From Prostheceraeus crozeri (Eukaryota > Platyhelminthes > Polycladida > Euryleptidae), in the NCBI GenBank assembly GCA_907163375.1, contig CAJQUW010008005.1:171278-235277 (forward strand): a stretch of DNA of 64,000 bases. The letters run 5' to 3'. A program made the position numbers and the translations under genes. Below, in pieces: positions 1 through 10,597 of this stretch. Under the pieces are notes generated by a model. That model was given only the letters and a program-made list of their open reading frames with translations, ran no database searches and was not told the DNA's origin. Positions within the stretch are counted from its first letter, which is position 1. Every line of letters starts with the position of its first letter.

Positions 1-40
1 CGCACCTGTCACACCAGTCCGGGGCTGCCCGTACGAAAAT

Positions 41-190
41 TTTTTGGAAAACATAAATGAAAAATATAATGAAACATTACATGAAACAGTATAATGAAAC
101 CACTAATGAAACATTAATGTTTTGTCTACGGAAATTTTGCCATTTCATTAGTATTTTCATTAATGTTTCATTAGTATTTCCATTAGTATT
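41..190. repeat. Palindromic subterminal region of A, left
   Basis: Dense ATGAAACATTA / TAATGTTTCAT words in both orientations, so the strand can fold on itself. It matches in style the right subterminal region 10261-10580 of the same element. Confidence 0.6.
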
Positions 191-730
191 TACATTACAT
201 GGAGCATACGCATGGTTCATTAATGTTCCCAGTACTGTTTCATTAATGTTTCCAGTACTGTTTCATTAATGTTCCCAGTACTGTTTCATTAATGCTCACA
301 GTACTGTTTCATTAATGTTCCCAGCACTGTTTCAGTAATGTTCACAGTAGTGATTCATTAATGTTCCCAGTACTGTTTCATTAATGCTCACAGTACTGTT
401 TCATTAATGTTCCCAACACTGTTTCAGTAAGGTTCCCAGTACTGTTTCATTAATGTTCCCAGTACTGTTTCATTAATGCTCACAGTGCTGTTTCATTAAT
501 GTTCCCAGTACCGTTTCATTAATGCTCACAGTACTGTTTCATTAATGCTCACAGTGCTGTTTCATTAATGTTCCCAGTACTGTTTCATTAATGCTCACAG
601 TACTGTTTCATTAATGCTCACGGTGCTGTTTCATTAATGTTCCCAGTACTGTTTCATTAATGCTCACAGTACTGTTTCATTAATACTAACAGTACTGTTT
701 CATTAGTGTTCCTAGTACTGCTTCAACGTC
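191..730 (+). repeat. 23-bp minisatellite in left arm of A
   Basis: About 22 tandem units of 23 bp. Two variants alternate irregularly: one reads TTTCATTAATG then TTCCCAGTACTG after trimming to period, the other has CTCACAGTACTG in the second half. Copies are close to identical in the middle and more diverged towards 700-760, where the array fades out. Confidence 0.9.
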
Positions 731-1242
731 GTTCCTAATGCTATTTCATAAATGTTCTTATTAATGTTTGCAATAGTGTTTTCTATTTATGATATTTTGT
801 CATATTTCTGTGTGCCAATGACACATTACTTCAGCTATAACTAAGTGCACTATGCGGTGTGTAGGTCTGCATGTGAACTGCAGTAGGCCTACATGCATGC
901 ATGTTTTCAATGCACGTTGCTATTTGTCAACAGGTTTACAATTTAAAAGTAATTTTCAATTGATGTAAAAGTCTATTCCCATTAAGCCAGCTACAGAAAA
1001 ACAGAAGAAAACACGTTTAACTGCTTTGGTATTGAGCTAGTAGAATCATAATTTGACATCTATAAGCATTACTTGAACATACCATACTGTTACTTACATT
1101 TGATATGTTATGAGAATCATCACTAACTGATTGCTTAAAGGCTTCTAGAGCAATGGTATCTGACAGAGAATTCACTATCATCACCTTACCAAAATACAGG
1201 CAGCATTCAATGCATGAATTCATGGTATGTTAAGAATCGTGA
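731..1242. other. No gene seen
   Basis: AT-rich interior of element A between its left repeat array and a dispersed repeat. A 68-codon open frame on the minus strand (1017-1223) shows no recognisable motif and I do not call it a gene. Confidence 0.5.
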
Positions 1243-1490
1243 TTTGACTTTTTTTAAATCTATTTATCTATCCGGACAAATTTATATAGCTCTGTACCCA
1301 AAAAGGCTCACAGCATTAAAACGAACAAGGAAGTCACAAATTACATAAAGTTATCATAAAATGGAAGAAAAAATGTTAATGAGCAAACAGCTCTTCAGGC
1401 GACGCTTGAAAGTTAACAAACTGCTCGAATTATACTAGAATCATAGGGATGTAGTACCACACTGAAGGTCCATAGAAAGAAAAAGCATGA
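1243..1490 (+). repeat. Dispersed repeat, 3'-UTR/SINE-like family
   Basis: Begins with a TTTATCTATCCGG-type segment, then AATTTATATAGC, CTGTACCCA and GGCTCACAGC. The same word order recurs at 23861-24180. This layout resembles a class of short dispersed repeats common in marine invertebrate genomes. No protein is encoded. Confidence 0.5.
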
Positions 1491-2019
1491 CCTCCCCTGG
1501 ATATTGTTTTGACGAGAGATACCTTCAATAAGCAACGGTCTTCAGATGATCGAAGAGAACGGGAAGGATTATTGATTAATGTATACAGGCGAATTCAAGA
1601 AATGTCCTTAGCACAAGCATCCAATCTTGAGTGTTGAGCCTTCATTTATCGGAAGCCAGTTCATCTGTCCAAGATCAGGAGTAATGTGCTGTCGACCGCG
1701 GATTCGAAAATCAAACGAGCCTTTGAATTTTGTAAATCCAATTGTAAATTCAGACACGCGTTTTTTAGGTACTCAGTGTTCGATTAGATCTAAGGTATGA
1801 GTGGCTTCATATGTCATGTTGTAAAGTAAAAAAGTACTTCGCATTACGTATTAAATAAATAAATATATATATATATATATATATATACAGGGTGAGTAAA
1901 AAAAACGATATCTGAATTATGTCGAAAAATAGTCTTCAATTGCCATTAATTTTCTTCGTCTATTGATGCTCTATATCTATGGTCGCGTTCTATATCGCGT
2001 TCTATATCGCTTGGGCATA
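1491..2019. other. No gene seen; (TA)n tract
   Basis: AT-rich interior of A. A (TA) microsatellite lies at about 1863-1888, directly after AAATAAATAAA. No coding or RNA feature is recognisable. Confidence 0.5.
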
Positions 2020-2021
2020 TA

Positions 2022-3456
2022 CAGTGGCGGAAAAAAGTCTGAATTCAGCTAAGATTTTTTTCATTATTTCACTTTTTCGCTACGCTAAGCCGAGATACCG
2101 TACGTAATGTTACCGTTAGATGAAATGAAAACGAAGTAATGATAATTATTGATTTGTGTAATGATAATAACATCAAAATAGCTATATTAGTCTGTTAATA
2201 TGTCGTGAGTCCTCCTTTTGCATCGATGACCGCTTGGCAACGGCGACCCATGGACTGGACCAAAGCCTCGCAGCGACTTCGCATAATACTGCGCCAAGCT
2301 TCACTTACGGTCTGGTACAGTTCGTCCTTATTACAGGGACGTGAAGCCTTCACCGAACCGTCAACCTCTTTCCAAAGGTGCTCTATTGGATTCAGATCAG
2401 GTGACTTAGCCGGCCAACACATCGTCACGAATTCCTGGTGGTCCAACTATTGTTTTACGGATTTAGCGGTGTGCTTTGGATCGTTGTCGTGCTGAAACAT
2501 CCATCGACGGTTGGAGAACATGGTCACCGCCGCAGGCAGCATGGTCTCCTCCAGAATAGATCGATATTGATACTGGTCTATCACTCCGTCTACCAGCCGA
2601 ATAGGACCTGGTCCGAGCGCCGACATGCTGGCCCACACCATGATGTTTCCTCCACCATGCTTCACTGTTGGCACGACACAGGGAGGGTTCATCTCCTCGC
2701 CAGCGCGACGACGCACCAGTACTTGACCATCACTGCCGAAGAGATTGAACTTCGACTCGTCGGATCAGAGTACAACCTCCCACTGCTGGTCACTCCAGTT
2801 AGGTGCTCTGTGGCCCAGGTCAGTCGAGCAACCATGTTTTTCTCGGAGATGAGTGGCTTCTGGCGAGCGACTCGCCCATAGAGTCCCACTTCCATGAGTC
2901 GATTTTGCACTGTTCGCGAAGTGATGCCAACGCCGTAATCCTGCGATAAGGACTTTCGAATGTCAGGAGCAGTTAACCGTCGATTGTTTGAGCTCATACG
3001 AACCACCAGTCGATCTTCACGTTCGCTAGTTGCCCGTGGCCTACCACTGCGGGGACGAGACTTGTACTCCCCAGTCGCTTGGAAGATTGATATCGCCTTC
3101 TGGACTGCACCGCGACTGACACCAAGAGCTTCAGCCACTTGGCGCTGTGACTGTCCTGATTCAATACGATCGACTATCACAGCGCGTTGCTCCGTCGTTA
3201 ATTCGGCACTCATGTTGATGAAAATGAATCTATTACAATTGTGTCAACAAATCTACCAGTTTAAAAATTCAAATGACTAGAATGTTGTCAAGCTAACTGT
3301 AGACGCATGCAATGGCAACTTTGATATCTGTGTTCATTAACAGTTTGAATTCAATTGAGCTATTGGCGTCACAAAGTTGATAACATGGCATTGCAAGCTA
3401 ATACCATAGAAATACCTTAAAATCAACAGGTGGATTCAGACTTAATTCCGCCACTG
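2022..3456 (-). mobile_element. Tc1/mariner element, complete ends, inactive
   Basis: A 1435-bp element with inverted ends starting CAGTGGCGGAAAAAAGTCTG on the left and CAGTGGCGGAATTAAGTCTG on the complementary right end. It is flanked by TA on both sides (2020-2021 and 3457-3458), the target duplication of Tc1/mariner. It lies between the left array of A and the left edge of B; without it the sequence reads directly from a short AT stretch into the TIR of B. It carries one transposase gene on the minus strand. Confidence 0.93.
2195..3213 (-). pseudogene. Tc1-like transposase, disrupted
   Basis: A DDE transposase of about 340 codons, the normal length for Tc1. The N-terminus (from the ATG at 3213) has paired helix-turn-helix DNA-binding segments, with SQRQVAEALGVSRGAVQKAI the clearest, then GRPRATSERED. 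The catalytic part keeps SDESKF (first Asp), QHDNDPKHTAKS (second Asp) and SPDLNPIEHLW (Glu), a DD34E arrangement. The frame is broken by one shift near 2760-2790 and two in-frame stops, one just before SDESKF and one after AKSVKQ near 2447. So the copy cannot make an intact enzyme, although the ends look movable in trans. Family membership is certain from the motifs. Confidence 0.93.
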
Positions 3457-3471
3457 TATATGGTAGTCGTA

Positions 3472-3590
3472 CACTTCTTCGACAAATTTTCGGACACTTC
3501 TTCGACAGTACTTTTCTTCGACACAGACACTTCTTCGACAGTACTTTTCTTCGACACGGACACTTCTTCGATAGTACTTTTTTTAACTTT
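3472..3590 (+). repeat. 33-bp subterminal array of B, left
   Basis: Three to four units of ACTTCTTCGACAGTACTTTT followed by CTTCGACACAGAC. The complement of the same unit forms the right array at 8963-9155. Confidence 0.85.
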
Positions 3591-3851
3591 TCGACACATC
3601 TTGGTTTATTTTGATATATAGACATTGATTCATTACTATTAGTACTGTTCCAGTTATTGCTTCAACCGTATGATTTTTAACCCGTCTATATTTTTCTATC
3701 AACGTTTGTTATTACACATGTTGGTACTAAAAATATTCTGTGAATGACAGGAAAGTATAATTAACGATACTATTTAAAATATATTTAAAAATACTCTTTG
3801 ATAATGACATGAAACTATATTAACGAGTTATTATTCAAGTTAGACAAGATA
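3591..3851. other. No gene seen
   Basis: AT-rich spacer between the left array of B and the 3' end of its transposase gene; probably the 3' untranslated region. Confidence 0.4.
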
Positions 3852-5042
3852 TTCAGTATCGAGGAAAACAGTAAAAAAAATACTTTAATGCAATGTTCAT
3901 AGAAACTCCATGCAAATAATCAAGGATTGGCATTTCTTTATCATCATATAGCTTCTTCAAATGCTTAATTGCATTCTCCCTCTCGCGATTTAATTTGGTC
4001 TTCTTGGGTGGCCTTGCTCCATTACTCAGATGTTGTCATATTTCGTGAAGGGTTAAGGTTTGTTTACTTATCAATAAAGATGCCAATTCATAAATGCCGA
4101 GATGGCTTCTGCCTGCCAAGATCTTCATGGCATTGTGGTATCCTTCTATGACATTGTTTGTCCTCTCCAATTCCTCCTCTATTCCATTGTAAACATTCCA
4201 TTTTTCAATCATGAATATTGGTTTTCTCCTGAACCTCTGATCGGAGCACCCCTGACAAATGTATTGTCGAAGTAATTGAGGAGTTCGGGGGCTTCTTCCA
4301 ATAACTTTGACACCTCCAGATAGCCTTCAATAACGCATTCCACAGGCAAAAAAGCGATGGCTAATAGCATCCGGACAGCATTTCGAAAATCAATCTTCTC
4401 ATTGTATTTTTTTGAAAATCCAAGCTTTTTCATTTTCCTGAAAACTACTTGTCCAAGATGGAAGAGACAAGATTGAATTTCTCCATTAGGAAAATAAAAT
4501 GAAAATGCATTCATAGATGCAATTTCCAGATCTACATGTAATGTGATATTACACGGAGGGACACCTTCTTCATTTGGGGCATTTTTTAGAATTTGTTCCC
4601 ATACTTCTTTGTAATCTTCTTCACGTTTTCTGGGCATCAGTGCATAGACCAGTGGAAACCACCTTCCATAACGACATCCCATTATAGTAAGCAGCTGATA
4701 GAACATGTATGGAACAATATCAAAGGTACCATCTAACATCCACGCATCACATCCCATCAGTTTTGCAATATTATCCTATGTAGAATCACAATCCTGTTAC
4801 TATCGTTTCGATTATCATACAGACAAAAGTGGTCTCCGTTGATAAGAGTTGTGTCATCAAAGTTTACTTCACTTATATTTGTTGGCTCGATCATCTTGTG
4901 TTTCCTTCGAAACCTTCTTGCCATTACCTTGACACTTTCGGCAGATGGAAGAACGTCAGCTCGGTTAGGATCTTTTTCAGCTAAAACTTTCAGAGCAATT
5001 TGTGAAGGTTTGGCGAATTTTTGGCTTTCTGTAATTTCTCTT
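3852..5042 (-). pseudogene. MULE transposase, DDE domain and C-terminus
   Basis: Minus-strand continuation of the FLYWCH exon at 8050-8317, cut off from it by insertion C. In order it shows a linker with LPSAESVKVMARRFRRKH; the segment NGDHFCLYDN; MLDGTFDIVP (first catalytic Asp) with FYQLLTIMG; LHVDLEIASMNAF (second Asp); the CLFHLGQ motif typical of Mutator transposases; and a C-terminal part with WNVY, RTNNVIEGYH and a basic tail ending near 3852. I see two frame changes (near 4760-4790 and near 4215-4225) and one stop (near 4045). Between these the frame is open and family motifs are kept, so decay is moderate. Mutator transposases cut and paste DNA in the nucleus. Confidence 0.85.
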
Positions 5043-5059
5043 CCCGTACAGAAATAAGT

Positions 5060-5462
5060 CCGTATGAATCATAGTATGAAAAGGTATGAAAAATAGTATG
5101 ACAACGCATACGTATGTAATAACATACTATGAAACATAGTATGTACAAGTATGAATAATGCATACGTGTGTATAAACATACTATGAAACATAGTATGCAT
5201 AAATATGAATAGCGCATACGTATGTATTAGCATACTATGAAACATAGTATGCATAAATATGAATAGCGCATACGTATGTATTAACATACTATGAAACATA
5301 GTATGTATAAATATGAATAGCGCATACGTATGTCTTGACATTCTATAAAACATACTATGAATAAAAATGCATTACGCATATGTATGCATTATCATAGTAT
5401 GAAACATAGCATGCATAAGTATGAATTTCGCATACGCATGCATTAACATACTGTGAAACATA
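5060..5462 (-). repeat. 54-bp tandem array, left arm of C
   Basis: About seven units of 54 bp containing CATACGTATG, CATACTATGAAACATAGTATG-type inverted words (given here only by type) and AAATATGAATAGCG. Each unit is itself a near-palindrome. The 54-bp period is a multiple of three, so the array reads as an open frame by chance. Confidence 0.88.
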
Positions 5463-7479
5463 GTCATAATTGATTATTTAAATTTATACCGTATACACAC
5501 ATACTACATGTTATTGTGCAGGAGTAATCTATGTTGGGTAGCGACAATTTTTTCTACTATGATGTTTGATGCGTAACCCGAATTTTGTACCCATGCTGAA
5601 TGATGCTGGTGATTATCAGTCATCTATACAGAATTAATGAGTGATATCAAATGTAACTTTCGTTGAATATGTTTCATAATGTTCATAATGTTGCTGTTCA
5701 ACTTCCTGATGAATGACGTACCCATTTTTATCTCAGGTCATTGGAAATAATTATTTTTCATTTAATTATCTTTGTCTAGTATTAAATAACTATTTTGCTA
5801 GCATATAATGACATTATTTGCTGATAACGAATTCGTCAACAGTTCTGATTCTTGTGATAATGAAATTCTTTCATACATATATACATTGTTCATGCTTTTC
5901 CGATACTTTATGCAAAACGTCTTTGCTACAAGCTGAAAATTTCATCTGAGACGATTTTATCAAACACGTATGGTACTTAATGCATGTCATTCTGAAATAT
6001 TACTCATTGTTTTCCTATGATTATTAATGCAATAATGATATTTATGGAGCTTCCACAGTATCTCCACAATATTTCAACGTGTTTTGAAAATGATTGAAAC
6101 CCACTGATGATGCCCAACACATCGATTTTGTTTTATTTTTAATGCATAAATGATTCATTTATGTATATTTAGTCTAACCAAGAATTCATCGAGTTGGATC
6201 CTTCTCATCTCATAATTGCATGACGTACATGTATTTTTTTACATAACATGATATCATAAGAATTTGATTAACGATTACCATGCATATAAGAGCAGGTATT
6301 TTTCTTGTTTAAACGAAATAATAGCGTGTCTTGTAGCTTTCTTTTGCTCAAAGAATTAGTAATTCAACTAGTTTAGTTTTGAAAAGTCTCATGTGTATTG
6401 CGGATCTCTACAATGTCAGTAAAAATTTGAAAGTCCATTTTTGAGTAATCTAAAAGTTAAATATGAAAGTGTTACTAATGTAATTTCCTTGAGTTGCCAT
6501 TGATTAAGCGCTATTTTGAGCACCAACACATTTTAGATAATAAATTCTATCAAACATGATTCATGAAAGCAATAAAGACTAATTCAATTAGTTTCGAAAA
6601 ATATTGTTGATATTTATTTTGATTATTTATCTTTCATATTATTGCTTGAGAAATTGCCACCTTATCATAAACGTGTATAATTCTTTTATTAGTGTGTCAT
6701 TGTATCTGAAGTCTTCCATCATGCCCATCGGGGTTGTCCAGTCTAACTCAGAAGGCTCCTGGTTCCTTTCACTTCTCTAATAATAAGCATTAGTTTATTT
6801 CCACTGAAAGCATAAATGAACTTGTATGAACGTCAAAGCAATAAACTTCACACTGTCTTGACGTGGGAGCATTATTATTAGCTGCTTGCACTACAGGTAA
6901 CGGTAACGGATTATTTTAAGATTGTTTATGCTACTGAATGCTAACGAGTTGCTTCACTTTCTTTTTTTATCTTCTGCTTAAGGGTTTATGGTACCGTCCT
7001 CTTCACTCGAACTTTGATTTTAAAAAAATCATACAAAAATGTTTATCTTTGATCAAATGGGTACGTCGTTCGTGTGTTATAACAAATGAATGCCATATAT
7101 GTGATTTTAGCGTATGAGAAATTGTAATTATTATGATCTTAAAATGATGCTAATAGCTGTCTCCCTCATGATATGTTCTCTATCTAAATCAATTGACTTG
7201 CTACATTTGACATGTTACCGGAGAGACAAGGTGCTTTTGACTTCGTTCCCTTTCAGATTAAAATACGACATTGAATACAGAATGCATGTTATTATTCATA
7301 TGATAAGTGGTGCGTATAATAATGAATTCATGCTGTTATAGAATATATGTACAACATCAAAACATATGTGCTTATGTATGATATTCCTTCGTACGATATA
7401 CTGCTGTATGCATATATGTTGCATTTTTATGTCAGGAACATACTCTGAAAACTCACGCGTGTTTAGGATGAGTATACGT
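5463..7479. other. Centre of C, no gene recognised
   Basis: Two kilobases of AT-rich sequence. A 75-codon plus-strand frame (7114-7341) and a few shorter ones have no recognisable motif. Confidence 0.5.
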
Positions 7480-8030
7480 ACCTATTTTCATAGTATGTTT
7501 CTTTGTATGATTCATGCGTATGGCACGACAACGCGTTACATGCTCTTAGTACGTCTCATACTATGTTTCGTATGTCTGTTCCATACTATGTTTCACATCA
7601 TGTTTTCACAGCGTGTGCTATATGAGTATGCATACTATTTTCATGATATGATTCATACTATGTAAAGTCATCGTATGAATCGTACGTATGTTAGGGTATG
7701 GACCGACAGAGCGTTACATGTTCATAGTATGTTTCATAGTATGCTTCATACGTCTGTTCCATACTATGATTCATACTACGTTTTCACAGTGTGTCTGGTG
7801 TGAATACGTATATGATTTTTCATGGTATGTTTCATAGTATGGTTTTTCTCAGTATGATTTAGGGTATGCTTCATACTAAGTTTCATACTATGTTAAGTCA
7901 TAGTATGAATCATACGTATGCCAGGGTATGGCCCGACAGAGCGTTACATGTCCATAGTATGTTTCATACTATGTTACATACGTCTGTTTCATACTATGTT
8001 TCATACGAATGTTTCATAGTATGATTCATA
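7480..8030 (+). repeat. Palindromic repeat array, right arm of C
   Basis: Repeated TTTCATAGTATG, TTCATACTATG and GACAGAGCGTTACATG words. It mirrors the left array but is less regular; two copies of a longer block around 7680-7760 and 7900-7985 share GTATGnnnnGACAGAGCGTTACATG-type order. Confidence 0.75.
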
Positions 8031-8049
8031 CCAATTTTTTCTGTACAGG

Positions 8050-8317
8050 TTACTTTAGTGATTGTTATTCTTTTTTCTATGTCAGATTGTTCATGTTCGT
8101 GTACATTTAAATTTCCGCCGTTAAGTAACTCATAAGATTCATTTGTTATTGTCCTTCTTTTGCAAATATCAGTCCGGCTGCATTTCCAATATATTTTTTC
8201 ATTACGAGTTCTGTCTATAACAAAAGTGTAGCCATTCAACACTGTCATTGGTTTATTCTTACTTGATCTAATAATTTGTAAATTATTGGTTTCACGCTCT
8301 TGTACACCGGTATTCAT
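8050..8317 (-). pseudogene. FLYWCH zinc-finger N-terminus of B transposase
   Basis: Starts at the ATG at 8317 and runs about 89 codons to the boundary with insertion C. It shows a FLYWCH-type finger: LNGYTFVIDR, EKIYWKCSR, CKRRTITN and the closing His pair VHEHEQ. The order aromatic, WxC, C, HxH matches this DNA-binding domain, commonly found at the N-terminus of animal Mutator-like transposases. The frame is intact up to IEKRITITKVT, which would run into EITESQKFAKP on the other side of C. It is the N-terminal half of the gene at 3852-5042. Confidence 0.82.
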
Positions 8318-8599
8318 CGTAGAAGTATCAATAAGTTAGAAAGATTCGATTTCTAGCTGTCATAGCTGACAATAGGATGAGATAGCAGTGCTCCTATCAA
8401 GCCAGTAAGTCACTGTCGCTCTCTATGCCATCATGGCTTACATACGCTATCATAACAGTCAATGCGATACAACGATATTGAAATAAGATGATAACTGTTT
8501 GAAAGTACGACGTATAAGGAATCCAATGGACTGATTATGCATGATAGATGGAATGGATATATAAATTGAAAAATGGTAATTCAATGACATTGATATTGG
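8318..8599. other. No gene seen; likely 5' region of B transposase
   Basis: AT-rich sequence upstream (minus strand) of the FLYWCH start. No clear promoter motif can be assigned. Confidence 0.4.
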
Positions 8600-9145
8600 T
8601 TGCTTGAAAAAGGACTAAAAAGGAATGTTTTGACAAAATGTGAAATTTTAGAATACGGCTCTTTCGTTTGTGTAGTGTTGATTTGTTTTTATTCATTCAT
8701 CTGTATCCTATTAAAACATCATGTGCAAGCGGCAAATAAATACATGCACTATTATTGCTATTATAATAACAAGAGCATTATAACCGAACATATTATGAAT
8801 GATCATTCCACTCTTTTGTTAAACATCGGTGAATTCAACATTGATTTTCTTGATCGTCAGAATGACCCTGTCCGCACTCGGATTGCTGAACCTAAGGATA
8901 TTTATCACTACAAACCTGCGTTGAATCGCAAACATGAATTGCATGATCAACAGTTTCTAAGCGTCAGTGTTTGTGTCGAAAAAAATACTGTCGAAGAAAT
9001 GTCTGTGCCGAAGAAAAATACTGTCGAAGAAGTGTCCGTGTCGAAGAAAAGTACTGTCGAAGAAGAGTTCTGTCGAAGAAGTGTCTGTGTCGAAGAAAAG
9101 ACCGAAAACATAGACATCCATTTGTCGAAGAAATGTCCGTGTTGA
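8600..9145 (+). CDS. Unidentified open frame in right part of B
   Basis: A 181-codon plus-strand frame, divergent from the transposase. It has a hydrophobic segment near residues 22-38 (SFVCVVLICFYSFICILL), a mixed central part with IGEFNIDFLDRQNDP, then runs through the 33-bp subterminal array, giving an 11-residue repeat of KKNTVEEVSVS type. The tail is certainly a by-product of the array. The first 120 residues resemble nothing I recognise. Some MULEs carry a second gene or captured host sequence, but nothing here proves translation. Confidence 0.25.
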   Translation: MLEKGLKRNVLTKCEILEYGSFVCVVLICFYSFICILLKHHVQAANKYMHYYCYYNNKSIITEHIMNDHSTLLLNIGEFNIDFLDRQNDPVRTRIAEPKDIYHYKPALNRKHELHDQQFLSVSVCVEKNTVEEMSVPKKNTVEEVSVSKKSTVEEEFCRRSVCVEEKTENIDIHLSKKCPC

Positions 9146-9155
9146 AGAAGTGTAC
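8963..9155 (-). repeat. 33-bp subterminal array of B, right
   Basis: Five to six units with TGTCGAAGAAGTGTC and GTCGAAGAAAAGTAC words, the complement of the left array at 3472-3590. Confidence 0.87.
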
Positions 9156-9162
9156 CACATCC

Positions 9163-10260
9163 CATATATATATATATATATAATTCTAACAAAAGTTGGA
9201 ATTTACTTTTGTTGGAATTATTTACGGACCATTTTTGAGTTTTCTCTCTTTGTTAACTCATTATATATATACATATATATATATATATTAAGCATTAAAT
9301 TGATACAATAATCAAATATTTAATGTATAAATGTGAATTGACTAAGTGCATAATTTCTACATCTACTTGAAAGGTTTTATCAGCTGCTATAGAATTAATT
9401 GATTTCTGAAGACGAGTAATCGCTATCAATTAATTGCATGTTGCCACAATTAATATCAATTGATAGATGTGCCCAATTTAAATGCAACAAACTTTTGATA
9501 ACATTTGATATTACTCGGCCACTGTCTAATCCGCAAGTGCCTGCATCAAATTCATTCATCAATTGCAATCTATTAACATATTCGTAATGTTGCTGTGCAC
9601 TAAATATTCAAGGTCAAGGTTCGTGTTCGTGTGAACGATTTGAAATCGCTAATTTGAATTATATGCGCATAAAATAAACTGCTTGTAAATTAATGTTGTT
9701 AATTAATCTAATTATGAATACAAAACTGCAGTTACGCTACTGTACTATAGTAAAAGCATTATAACTGCTTACCGTTTTCCTTTCGTAATTCCTTGATCTT
9801 TCGCTTCAGTTCGTTTTCTTTTAACTCTGTATGCGTTTTGTCAGATTTCTTGTTACATTCTGGATCTTGGGTCACATTGTTTGAAAAAATTGTAAGAAGT
9901 CATTAAACTTTTAAATAAAAGTAGAAAAGTAGCAACTTCAAATTTTCTAGACTTTCCTCTGCTGTTTTTCGACAATGACGGGATTAGACGCGACTGTGCA
10001 TGATATATCGATGAGACGACAACGACGAGGCGAAAAGGTCACTATGAAATTCTGAATTACGTCCAGCGCATTGATGAAATGGTCCGTGTTTCCGCGTTGC
10101 ATGTCGATTACCAAATAGAGACGATAGCATTAAACTTCGAGGAAAGTCGATAAATGCGCATAGGAAGAAATTGACGGCTCACGCGTTGTCGTGACATGAC
10201 GTCACTGCGTTAACGCACAATAGGGAAGCATGAATAATCCAAGGCAAGGATTCTAAACAT
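9163..10260. other. No gene seen; (TA)n tracts
   Basis: Right interior of A. TA microsatellites at 9163-9183 and about 9264-9290 border a short inverted repeat (TTCTAACAAAAGTTGGAATT and near-complement, 9184-9220). The rest is AT-rich with no recognisable feature. Confidence 0.5.
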
Positions 10261-10580
10261 AGAATGGTACATTAATGTTTCATTAATGAAACATTACATG
10301 AAACCATTGCAGTTTTCATTAATGAACTTTACATTAATGTTTCATTAGATGAACCATTGCAGGAAACCATTGCAGTTCTCATTAATGAACTTTACATTAA
10401 TGTTTCATTAATGAAACATTACATGAAACCATTGCAGTTTTCATTAATGAACTTTACATTAATGTTTCATTAGATGAACCATTAATATTTTCATTAATGC
10501 TTTATCATGAAATGCTGAAATTTTATTAGTCATTAATGAAACATTACATGTTCATTAGGTGAAACATTAATGAATTGCAA
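10261..10580. repeat. Subterminal palindromic array of A, right
   Basis: Repeats of about 70-80 bp containing TTCATTAATGAAACATTAC, ACCATTGCAGTTTTCATTA and GAACTTTACATTAATG. CATTAATG is its own complement. Ends 5 bp inside the right inverted repeat of A. Confidence 0.8.
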
Positions 10581-10597
10581 AATTATTTTCGTACGGG

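Larger units (their letters stand above)
5043..8049. mobile_element. Nested non-autonomous MULE-like/foldback element C
   Basis: The outermost 37 bp form an inverted repeat of about 75-80 percent identity, starting CCCGTACAGAAAT on the left and CCTGTACAGAAAA on the complementary right. Inside are arrays rich in CATACTATG and its complement CATAGTATG (left 5060-5462, right 7480-8030). The 2 kb centre has no recognisable coding region. It interrupts the B transposase between FLYWCH and DDE domains. No target duplication is visible, so precise insertion is not proven. Confidence 0.7.
3462..9162 (-). mobile_element. Autonomous-type FLYWCH Mutator-like element B
   Basis: Defined by inverted subterminal arrays of a 33-bp unit containing CTTCTTCGACA (left 3472-3590, right complement 8963-9155) surrounding a FLYWCH/MULE transposase gene. 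Outermost matching ends are about GGTAGTCGTACACTTCTTC on the left and the complement of GTACCACATCC on the right. CATATAT occurs outside both ends and may be a remnant target duplication, but the right flank is a TA microsatellite so this is weak. Without the 3.0 kb insertion C, B would be about 2.7 kb, a plausible size for a compact autonomous MULE. Confidence 0.65.
28..10597. mobile_element. Outer Mutator-like shell A, non-autonomous
   Basis: The two ends are a perfect 13-bp inverted repeat, CCCGTACGAAAAT at 28-40 and its complement at 10585-10597. Inside each end lies a region built from the palindrome CATTAATG and TTTCAT words (41-730 and 10261-10580). Long repeat-rich subterminal inverted regions are common in Mutator-like and foldback elements; assignment to that group is inference, helped by the FLYWCH/MULE transposase of nested element B and the similar CCYGTAC ends of nested element C. 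No coding region attributable to A itself was found. The 9 bases outside the ends do not match, so no target duplication is visible. Confidence 0.6.

Noticed and set aside
191-730. CRISPR-like direct repeats
   Set aside because: Units are contiguous 23-mers without unique spacers and the context is eukaryotic; it is a minisatellite.
5069-5353. 94-codon minus-strand frame with an 18-residue repeat (HTYALFIFMHTMFHSMLI type)
   Set aside because: It is the translation of the 54-bp tandem array of element C; period a multiple of three keeps it open.
9184-9220. Small inverted repeat as a terminator or RNA gene
   Set aside because: Very short, AT-rich and set between TA microsatellites; likely low-complexity.
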